From Kingella oralis (GTDB taxonomy: Bacteria; Pseudomonadota; Gammaproteobacteria; Burkholderiales; Neisseriaceae): DNA of 5,447 nt. Under the pieces are notes generated by a model. It had not been told where the DNA came from. It searched no databases and was given only the letters and a program-made list of their open reading frames with translations. Both the position numbers and the translations under genes were made by a program. This document shows positions 1 to 4,502 of this stretch, one piece after another; positions within the stretch are counted from its first letter, which is position 1; each line of letters begins with the position of its first letter. The DNA lies in NCBI GenBank assembly GCA_905373195.1, contig CAJPSG010000095.1, forward strand, positions 1-5,447, given 5' to 3'.

Positions 1-11
1 CCCGCGCCCCT

Positions 12-31
12 ACGGCTTGCTGGCAAGCCGT
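12..31. repeat. Short perfect hairpin at the window edge
   Basis: ACGGCTTGC (12-20) is followed after two bases by its exact reverse complement GCAAGCCGT (23-31), giving a tight 8-9 bp stem. There is no T-run on either side, so it is not a classic intrinsic terminator. Its GGCTTG core resembles the hairpin in the repeat at 3519-3563, but the similarity is short and may be chance. The gene to the left, if any, lies outside the window. Confidence 0.4.
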
Positions 32-50
32 GCGCTGGCTAAAAATACGC

Positions 51-89
51 AAGCAGCCTGAAACGAAAAATACCGTTTCAGGCTGCCTT
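51..89. repeat. Inverted pair of DUS (one variant, one exact)
   Basis: A variant uptake sequence AAGCAGCCTGAA (51-62, + strand, one mismatch at base 2) faces an exact copy on the - strand (77-88). The arms extend to a 13 bp perfect stem (53-65 with 74-86) around an 8-base loop. In Neisseriaceae such pairs often act as transcription terminators. This one is the second hairpin past the end of pyrD, and could also serve an unseen + strand gene to the left. There is no strong T-run. Confidence 0.6.
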
Positions 90-105
90 TGCCCTACGCG
101 CATCA

Positions 106-144
106 AGGCAGCCTGAAAACCACAAATCCGTTTTCAGGCTGCCT
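106..144 (-). terminator. Inverted DUS pair, likely terminator of pyrD
   Basis: Exact DUS copies at 106-117 (+) and 133-144 (-) extend into a perfect 15 bp stem (106-120 with 130-144) around a 9-base loop. It begins 15 bases beyond the pyrD stop codon, read leftwards, which is the usual place for a neisserial DUS-pair terminator. The T-run after the stem on the - strand is poor, so terminator function rests on position and stem strength. Confidence 0.6.
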
Positions 145-159
145 CACCCCATCCCCGCA

Positions 160-1107
160 TCAATCCAAGGTTTTGAGCTTGCCTTTGAAATCGTCAATTT
201 TGCGGTAGCCTTTGCCCGCCATAATATTCCGCAGCTCGCGGGTTAAACGGTCAAACACCGCCACGCCCTCTTGATGCAACACCGTGCCCACTTGCACCAT
301 ATCCGCGCCACACAAAATATGCTCAAACACGTCCACGCCGCTTTGCACGCCGCCTGTGCCGATGATTTGGATTTCGGGTTTTAATCGTTGGCGAAAGGCA
401 AACACATTCGCCAGCGCGGTGGGCTTCAAATACGCGCCACCGATGCCGCCCAAGCCGTGTTTGGGCTTAATCAGCACCGTTTCGCTGTGCGGGTTCACCA
501 GCAAGCCGTTGCCGATGCTGTTCACCGAATTGACATACGCCAGCGGATAGCGGTTTAAAATCGCTGCCATTTGGTCAAAATGCACCAAATCAAAATACGG
601 CGGCAGCTTCACGCCCAAAGGCAGGCGCGTAAACTGGGCAAACACGGCATCCAACACGCGCGATACGGTTTCAAAATCATAGCCTGTTTGCGGCTTGCCG
701 ACCACGTTGGGGCAGGATAAATTCAGCTCAATAATGCCATTGAAATCAGATTGATAAATCTGCTGCATCAGGGCGATGTCGTCTTCCACGCTAAACCCCG
801 AAATGGATACGAAATAGGTTTTTTCAGGCTGCTCTTGCTGCGCTTGTGAAACGTAGTTCAAATAATAGGGCAGTCCGAAATTGGGCAGGCCCATGGAATT
901 GATGCTACCCCAAGCGGTGTCGCGGTAGCGTGGCTCGGGGTTGCCCTCGCGCGGCGATACGGTGGCGGATTTGGTTACAAAGCTGGCGGCGGATGAATTT
1001 TGCATCGCGTCCAAATCGGCGCGGGTGTAGTCGCACACGCCTGCCGCGTTCATGATGCAGTTGGCAAAAGCGCGCCCTGCGATTTGGGTGGTGGTGTTGG
1101 GGGTCAT
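160..1107 (-). CDS. pyrD: Dihydroorotate dehydrogenase, class 1A (fumarate-dependent)
   Basis: Oxidises dihydroorotate to orotate, the fourth step of pyrimidine synthesis. The 315 residues form one FMN-binding TIM barrel with no N-terminal membrane helix, so the enzyme should be cytosolic. Visible motifs are K46 in VTKSAT, NSMGLPN (70-76), NLSCPN (129-134) with C132 as the likely catalytic base, K167 in GVKLPP, VNSIGNG (195-201), [11 protein letters not shown] (214-224), GTGG (250-253) and VQVGT (271-275). A catalytic Cys rather than Ser separates it from quinone-linked class 2 enzymes. The motifs NVVGKPQ and [11 protein letters not shown], the C-terminus and the length match Lactococcus PyrDA (about 311 aa) as I remember it, which uses fumarate as acceptor. 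No PyrK partner, needed by class 1B, is adjacent. The ATG at 1107 has a good ribosome binding site. The gene is transcribed alone and divergently from yccS. Class 1A is unexpected here, because most proteobacteria carry class 2. Confidence 0.93.
   Translation of the reverse strand: MTPNTTTQIAGRAFANCIMNAAGVCDYTRADLDAMQNSSAASFVTKSATVSPREGNPEPRYRDTAWGSINSMGLPNFGLPYYLNYVSQAQQEQPEKTYFVSISGFSVEDDIALMQQIYQSDFNGIIELNLSCPNVVGKPQTGYDFETVSRVLDAVFAQFTRLPLGVKLPPYFDLVHFDQMAAILNRYPLAYVNSVNSIGNGLLVNPHSETVLIKPKHGLGGIGGAYLKPTALANVFAFRQRLKPEIQIIGTGGVQSGVDVFEHILCGADMVQVGTVLHQEGVAVFDRLTRELRNIMAGKGYRKIDDFKGKLKTLD
823..832 (-). repeat. 10-base DUS core inside pyrD
   Basis: TTCAGGCTGC is the reverse complement of the 10-base core GCAGCCTGAA; the last two bases of the 12-mer differ. 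In the - strand gene it encodes part of the QEQPEK stretch near residues 91-96, a surface-like segment. It may be a functional weak DUS or coincidence. Confidence 0.4.
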
Positions 1108-1111
1108 ATGG

Positions 1112-1117
1112 CTTCCT
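1112..1117 (-). promoter_or_regulatory. Ribosome binding site of pyrD
   Basis: On the - strand, AGGAAG lies just upstream of the ATG at 1107, with six bases between the AGGA core and the start codon. This fixes the pyrD start. Confidence 0.75.
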
Positions 1118-1153
1118 TTACATAAAAATTTGATTTTAAAGGAAACGATGGTT

Positions 1154-1165
1154 TTCAGGCTGCCT
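1154..1165 (-). repeat. DNA uptake sequence (single exact copy)
   Basis: Exact 12-mer on the - strand in the divergent gap between pyrD and yccS. It lies within the expected 5' leader or promoter of pyrD, 47 bases from the start codon, and is not a direct arm of the neighbouring hairpin. Confidence 0.85.
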
Positions 1166-1196
1166 ATGTTTGCCTGCCATGTTTTAAATCAAATAG

Positions 1197-1236
1197 AGGC
1201 AGCCTGAAACGGGGGAGTTGCATTTTCAGGCTGCCT
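1197..1236. repeat. Inverted DUS pair between divergent genes
   Basis: Exact DUS copies at 1197-1208 (+) and 1225-1236 (-) form a 13 bp perfect stem (1197-1209 with 1224-1236) around a 14-base loop. The flanking genes are transcribed away from each other, so this hairpin lies upstream of both and cannot end either transcript in the usual way. It could be purely an uptake signal, an attenuator-like element in a leader, or the remains of an older gene order. Confidence 0.75.
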
Positions 1237-1303
1237 ACTGATGTTTTTAGCGTTAAAATGCTTACCTTTTTTAACACGCTTTCTATTCGTCTCCATTCCC
1301 GCC

Positions 1304-3526
1304 ATGAAAACCCCTGCCATTAACACAAAAATCATCAACACCCTGCCCGTGTTAATCAGCGCGAGCCTGTGCGCCTATTTTGTATGGCGGTTTAACAAGG
1401 AACAATATTTCGCCGCGCTTATCCTCGGCATCATCGCCGGCGGCTTGGTGGATTTGGACAACGGGTTCACGGGCAAGTTTAAAAACGTGATGTTTGCCGT
1501 GATGGCGTTTGCCATCAGCTCGCTTGCCGTGCAGTTCACGTTTAACAACCCCATCGCCCTGCCCATCGCGTTCACCGCCATCGCGTTTGTGTTCACCCTA
1601 TTGGGCGCAGCGGGCACGCGCTATCGCACCGTATCCTTTGGCACGCTTGCCGTTGCCATCTACACCACGCTCACCCACGACCCGCACGCCGCGCCCTATC
1701 TCAACACGCTGCTCATCATCATCGGCACGCTGCTTTACACGCTGTTTACCCTGCTCGCGCACCTTCTGTTCCCCCATCGCCCCGTGCAAGAAAACATCGC
1801 CCAAGCCTACGATGCCCTTGCCGATTACCTGAACAGCAAAGCCAGCTTTTTTGATCCCGACGAAATCGGCGAACACGACCAACAGCAAATCCAGCTTGCC
1901 ATGACCAACAGCCGCGTCATCAGCAGCTTTAACCTTTGCCGCAACGCGCTGTTTTACCGTATGCGCGGGCAGCACCGCCATCCGCGCACCGCCAAAATGC
2001 TGCGCTATTACTTTATCGCCCAAGACATCCACGAGCGGATGTCCGCCAGCCATATGCACTACCAAACCTTCACGCAGCAAATGAGCCACACCGACCTCAT
2101 CTACCGCATTCAACGGCTCATCCGCCTGCAAGCCCAAGCCTGCCAACAATTTGCCCAAAACCTGCGCCAAAACACCGAATACACCGATTTCCCCAAACTC
2201 GCCCGCGCCACCCAAGGCGCGATGCAATCGCTGGATTACTACGCCGCGCACGACACAGGCAACGGCGCATCGCCATACAGCGTGCAACGCCTGCTAGACA
2301 ACCTTTCCCGCATCAGCCAGCAATTCGCCCAGCTGGGCAACCCCGATGTGCACGACCTCACCACCTCCACCGAGCAAACCCGCATTCAAGCGTTAGACAA
2401 CAACAATTTCAAAACCGCATGGCAAATTTTTAAACAACAGCTCACACCGCAATCGCCCGTTTTTCGCCATTCCGTGCGCATGGCAGTGATTGCCTGCGTG
2501 TGCTGCATTGTGGTGCACATCATCAGCAGCCAGCACCTGAACGACAACGATTTAAGCCTCGGCTATTGGATATTGCTGACCGCCGTGTTTGTGTGCCAGC
2601 CCAACTATTCCGCCACCAAAAGCCGCCTGCTGCACCGCATTATCGGCACGATTGGCGGCGTGTTGGTCGGCTCCATCTTGCCCGTGTTCGCGCTCACGCT
2701 GGTGGACAAGCTCGCCATCGCGGTGATTTTTGTGAGCCTGTTTTTCTACTCGCGCACCAACAAATACAGCTATTCCATCTTTTTCATCACCATCCAAGCC
2801 ATGATGAACTTTGCCATTATGGGCTTTGATGTGGCAGGCTTTTTTGTGCCGCGCATTATTGACACCATTCTCGGCGCGTTGATTTCAGGCGTTGCCGTGT
2901 ATTGCCTGTGGCCCGACTGGAAATACATTTCGCTGGAAAAAACCAGCACCGAAGCCATCCAAAGCAACGCAGGCTACCTTACCGCCGTGTTAGACGAGCT
3001 GCAACACGGCATCCGCGAAGACATCGCCTACCGCGCCGCCCGCCGCACCAGCCACGACAAAGCCGCCGCGCTATCCAGCGTGTTATCCGATATGTCTGGC
3101 GAAGCCGACAAACACCGCGACAAACTCGACGACGGCTTTATGCTGCTGAAAATCAACTATTCGCTGATTAGCTACATTTCCGCGCTGGGCGCATACCGCG
3201 ACAAAATCCAAACCGACAGCGAAGCCACACAACAATTTCTCGCCGCGTTCTACCCCGTCGCTAACCACGTTGCCCAAATCTTGCAAACCATCGCCGAAAG
3301 CAGCGAAAGCCAATTTCAGGCTGCCTTAAACGCGCTGGATACGCAACTGGCGCAGTTGCAAGCCGCCGCCGAATGCGACCCCCACACCACACAAGCCCAA
3401 GTGCTCACCCGCCAGCTTAGCATGATGCGCGAACTCTTGCCCGAGTGTTACACCGCGCTGCATCGCCAACTAGACCGCGCGCAAAGGCACACGCCACAGC
3501 CGCCGGTTAGCATACAGGCAGCCTGA
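1304..3526 (+). CDS. yccS: YccS/YhfK (FUSC) family inner-membrane protein
   Basis: A large integral membrane protein of the FUSC superfamily, whose members are linked to aromatic acid export or resistance; the substrate of YccS itself is unknown. From ATG 1304 it has 740 residues. About six hydrophobic segments lie near residues 10-156 (FUSC-like domain), then a hydrophilic, probably cytoplasmic part to about 390. A second block of about six helices at 391-536 carries the FUSC_2 signature GYW, LT, QPNYSATKSR, R, GT and GG, and a hydrophilic helical tail runs to the end. The frame is open back to ATG 1241 (761 residues), but the extra 21 residues begin four bases after a DUS, and neither start has a Shine-Dalgarno site. 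I prefer 1304 because KTPAINTKIINTLPV resembles the family N-terminus from memory. The stop TGA is supplied by a DUS (3516-3527), and another exact DUS lies in frame at 3315-3326. No operon partner is visible. Confidence 0.85.
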   Translation: MKTPAINTKIINTLPVLISASLCAYFVWRFNKEQYFAALILGIIAGGLVDLDNGFTGKFKNVMFAVMAFAISSLAVQFTFNNPIALPIAFTAIAFVFTLLGAAGTRYRTVSFGTLAVAIYTTLTHDPHAAPYLNTLLIIIGTLLYTLFTLLAHLLFPHRPVQENIAQAYDALADYLNSKASFFDPDEIGEHDQQQIQLAMTNSRVISSFNLCRNALFYRMRGQHRHPRTAKMLRYYFIAQDIHERMSASHMHYQTFTQQMSHTDLIYRIQRLIRLQAQACQQFAQNLRQNTEYTDFPKLARATQGAMQSLDYYAAHDTGNGASPYSVQRLLDNLSRISQQFAQLGNPDVHDLTTSTEQTRIQALDNNNFKTAWQIFKQQLTPQSPVFRHSVRMAVIACVCCIVVHIISSQHLNDNDLSLGYWILLTAVFVCQPNYSATKSRLLHRIIGTIGGVLVGSILPVFALTLVDKLAIAVIFVSLFFYSRTNKYSYSIFFITIQAMMNFAIMGFDVAGFFVPRIIDTILGALISGVAVYCLWPDWKYISLEKTSTEAIQSNAGYLTAVLDELQHGIREDIAYRAARRTSHDKAAALSSVLSDMSGEADKHRDKLDDGFMLLKINYSLISYISALGAYRDKIQTDSEATQQFLAAFYPVANHVAQILQTIAESSESQFQAALNALDTQLAQLQAAAECDPHTTQAQVLTRQLSMMRELLPECYTALHRQLDRAQRHTPQPPVSIQAA
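3315..3326 (-). repeat. DNA uptake sequence inside yccS
   Basis: Exact 12-mer, reverse orientation, within the yccS reading frame. It encodes part of QFQAALNA in the C-terminal soluble tail. Most copies here lie between genes, so a full copy in a coding region is of some note; the tail is probably tolerant to sequence change. Confidence 0.9.
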
Positions 3527-3527
3527 A
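3516..3527 (+). repeat. DNA uptake sequence containing the yccS stop codon
   Basis: Exact AGGCAGCCTGAA overlapping the end of yccS. Read in the gene's frame it gives the last residues Q-A-A and then the TGA stop (3524-3526). No - strand DUS follows closely, so it does not form a paired DUS hairpin at the gene end. Confidence 0.92.
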
Positions 3528-3563
3528 ACGAAATGGAGCGGCGACGGCTTGTCGCCAAAAAGC
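3519..3563 (+). repeat. Dispersed hairpin repeat, copy A
   Basis: A 45-base unit starting inside the DUS at the end of yccS. It matches copy B (3679-3723) at 38 of 45 positions without gaps, and at 28 of 32 over 3532-3563. Its centre is a hairpin, GGCGAC (3540-3545) with GTCGCC (3551-3556) and the loop GGCTT, followed by an A-run rather than a T-run. The position just after yccS would suit a terminator, but the missing U-tract argues against intrinsic termination. Confidence 0.65.
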
Positions 3564-3656
3564 GCGGCGAACAACACAGCGCAGCTTGACGATAGAACAG
3601 CAGATAGTTTTAGCTTCGCAACTCCGCTACGCAGGTTGCCCCTTATGGTGCGAAAT

Positions 3657-3668
3657 AGGCAGCCTGAA
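3657..3668 (+). repeat. DNA uptake sequence (single exact copy)
   Basis: Exact 12-mer between repeat copies A and B in the gene-free stretch after yccS. It has no inverted partner nearby. The sequence between it and copy A (3564-3656) holds only a weak 5 bp hairpin (GCAAC at 3618-3622 with GTTGC at 3635-3639) and no credible gene. Confidence 0.88.
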
Positions 3669-3678
3669 AACAGTAAAA

Positions 3679-3723
3679 CAGCCTGCAACACAATGGAACG
3701 GCAACGGCTCGTCGCCAAATAGC
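3679..3723 (+). repeat. Dispersed hairpin repeat, copy B
   Basis: Direct copy of the unit at 3519-3563, exactly 160 bases further on. Seven substitutions separate them, and one (G to A in the left arm) puts an A-C mismatch into the central hairpin stem. The DUS at the start of copy A is altered here to CAGCCTGCAA. This looks like an older, drifting copy of the same element. Confidence 0.65.
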
Positions 3724-3763
3724 TTATTAAACAGCGTATTACCGATTGGCTAAAATGTCAGCA

Positions 3764-3780
3764 AGCTGCCGCCGCTCCAT
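3764..3780 (-). repeat. Inverted partial copy of the hairpin repeat (copy C)
   Basis: The reverse complement, ATGGAGCGGCGGCAGCT, matches 3533-3549 of copy A at 15 of 17 positions. With copy A it forms inverted ends of a segment of roughly 250 bases (3533-3780), with copy B inside. This is compatible with a small non-coding mobile or dispersed element, but no target-site duplication was seen. Confidence 0.45.
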
Positions 3781-3791
3781 CGGTTGCAGGT

Positions 3792-3819
3792 TTGACAAAG
3801 GTTTCAGGCTGCCAATAAA
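3792..3819 (+). promoter_or_regulatory. Candidate sigma-70 promoter with a DUS as spacer
   Basis: A consensus -35 box TTGACA (3792-3797) is followed after 16 bases by AATAAA (3814-3819), a 4 of 6 match to the -10 consensus. Transcription would start near 3826 and give a leader of about 65 bases before the ATG at 3891. The spacer is almost entirely the imperfect DUS TTCAGGCTGCCA (3803-3814). The weak -10 box keeps this uncertain. Confidence 0.42.
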
Positions 3820-3845
3820 CACGGCGCAAAAGGCAGCCTGAAACC
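3800..3845. repeat. Inverted DUS pair upstream of the small membrane protein
   Basis: An 11 of 12 DUS on the - strand (3803-3814) and an exact DUS on the + strand (3831-3842) extend to a perfect 14 bp stem (3800-3813 with 3832-3845) around an 18-base loop. It could be the terminator of a long yccS transcript. It overlaps the candidate promoter at 3792-3819: a transcript starting near 3826 would contain only the right arm, so the hairpin would not form in that RNA. Confidence 0.6.
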
Positions 3846-3879
3846 CTTTCCACTCAACACCCAGTCATCCCAACCCAAA

Positions 3880-3884
3880 AAGGA
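3880..3884 (+). promoter_or_regulatory. Ribosome binding site of the small membrane protein
   Basis: AAGGA lies six bases before the ATG at 3891, a clear Shine-Dalgarno site at normal spacing. Among the three + strand genes this is the only one with a clear site. Confidence 0.75.
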
Positions 3885-3890
3885 ATCCCC

Positions 3891-4259
3891 ATGTACATCC
3901 CACAAAAAATCAAAACCCTAATCTGGCTCGTCCTCATCGCCATCGCCCTGTTTGGCGCATACCAAATCCCCGCCGTGCGCACCCTTGTAAACCGCACCGC
4001 CGCCAAGCAAGGCATAGACATAGACAAAAATTCCCCCGAAGCGCAAATCCGCCGCCTCAAAGGCAGCTACGACGACCGCGACGACAGCGAAGTGGTCAAA
4101 GAAAACATAGACCGCAAAGTGCAACAATTCCGCGACTACGGCAAAGAACTCACCCCCAACGCCAGCAGCACGCCCAGCAACAGCCGCGTGCGCATCAAAG
4201 ACGGCAGCTATTCCGACCAAACCGACCAACGCCACCACAGCAAAAAACACCGCCATTGA
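3891..4259 (+). CDS. Small membrane-anchored protein of unknown function
   Basis: I do not recognise a family. The 122-residue product begins with basic residues (K6, K8) and a single strong hydrophobic helix at about 9-24, followed by a hydrophilic, charged region. There is no Cys for a lipobox and no convincing signal-peptidase site, so the helix is probably an uncleaved anchor; charges on both sides leave the orientation open. Residues 45-90 are rich in Asp, Glu, Lys and Arg and look helical, with a DDRDD cluster at 61-65. Residues 89-113 are Ser/Thr/Asn/Gln-rich and probably disordered. The end, QRHHSKKHRH (113-122), is strongly basic and His-rich, which might bind metal, nucleic acid or acidic lipid; this is only inference. 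The ATG has a good ribosome binding site, a candidate promoter lies upstream and a strong DUS-pair hairpin downstream, so it is probably a single-gene transcript. Base use resembles the neighbouring genes. Confidence 0.8.
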   Translation: MYIPQKIKTLIWLVLIAIALFGAYQIPAVRTLVNRTAAKQGIDIDKNSPEAQIRRLKGSYDDRDDSEVVKENIDRKVQQFRDYGKELTPNASSTPSNSRVRIKDGSYSDQTDQRHHSKKHRH

Positions 4260-4294
4260 TGCCACCGCGCCCGCGTACACAGCGCAGCAATCCG

Positions 4295-4336
4295 TTTTCA
4301 GGCTGCCTTAATAACCACAATAAGGCAGCCTGAAAA
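4295..4336 (+). terminator. Inverted DUS pair, likely terminator after the small membrane protein
   Basis: Exact DUS copies at 4297-4308 (-) and 4323-4334 (+) extend into a perfect 16 bp stem (4295-4310 with 4321-4336) around a 10-base loop, the longest DUS hairpin in the window. It starts 35 bases after the TGA of the small gene. No T-run follows, so intrinsic termination is supported by stem and position only. Confidence 0.55.
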
Positions 4337-4354
4337 GCCAAAATAGCGCGTAGG

Positions 4355-4375
4355 GTGTGCAGCTTCGCTGCGCAC
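4355..4375. repeat. Hairpin in a GTAGGGTGTGC...GCACGCCG block
   Basis: GTGTGCAGC (4355-4363) pairs with GCTGCGCAC (4367-4375) around a TTC loop, a 9 bp stem with one G-T pair. The surrounding block, GTAGGGTGTGC to GCACGCCG (4350-4379), resembles a short sequence I remember as common between genes in Neisseria, so it may be a dispersed repeat. No gene is visible in 4260-4502 apart from the bestrophin reading frame running back without a good start. Confidence 0.4.
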
Positions 4376-4403
4376 GCCGTTTGATTTGATACCGTTATCC
4401 CAA

Positions 4404-4461
4404 AGGCAGCCTGAAATCCAAAACAGCGCATCGGCAGTTCAATTTAGTTTTCAGGCTGCCT
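4404..4461. repeat. Widely spaced inverted DUS pair before the bestrophin gene
   Basis: Exact DUS copies at 4404-4415 (+) and 4450-4461 (-) can form a 13 bp stem (4404-4416 with 4449-4461), but the 32-base loop is long. The pair lies 41 bases before the ATG at 4503. The right copy is followed by CAATAAAAC, which resembles a -10 box. Confidence 0.6.
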
Positions 4462-4502
4462 CAATAAAACCAAAACCCACCCCCCACACTTCACAAACCA
4501 CC

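Noticed and set aside
1119..1161. Promoter boxes for pyrD on the - strand
   Set aside because: TAAAAT and TATGTA are present, but no acceptable -35 box lies at 15-19 bases from either, and TATGTA would place the transcript start on the ribosome binding site.
1218..1259. Promoter for yccS from TTGCAT (1218-1223) or TAAAAT (1254-1259)
   Set aside because: At 17 bases TTGCAT meets ATGTTT, a poor -10 box, and TAAAAT has no -35 box at normal distance.
1241..1303. Upstream start of yccS at ATG 1241, adding 21 residues
   Set aside because: It begins four bases after a DUS with no Shine-Dalgarno site, and the added residues do not fit the family N-terminus as I recall it. It cannot be excluded.
1258..1323. 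21-codon upstream reading frame overlapping the yccS start in another frame
   Set aside because: It has no ribosome binding site and no sequence feature beyond its overlap; frames of this length are common by chance.
1598..2287. Long - strand reading frame of 229 codons opposite yccS
   Set aside because: It is antisense to a well-supported membrane protein gene, has an Ala/Val/Gly-rich low-information composition typical of a shadow frame, and shows no recognisable motif.
3470..3718. - strand reading frame of 82 codons across the end of yccS and the following gap
   Set aside because: Its coding would run through a DUS and both repeat copies A and B. Such frames arise from repeats, and there is no convincing start signal.
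3528..3890. Possible CRISPR array or IS remnant in the gap after yccS
   Set aside because: Only two direct repeat copies exist with no regular spacers, and no transposase fragment or target duplication is visible.
3918..4280. - strand reading frame of 120 codons opposite the small membrane protein
   Set aside because: The + strand gene has a clear ribosome binding site and a sensible membrane-anchor layout; the antisense frame is an Ala/Val-rich shadow.
4386..4502. N-terminal extension of the bestrophin gene from a TTG
   Set aside because: The 39 extra codons pass through two DUS, and the product from ATG 4503 already matches the full family length.
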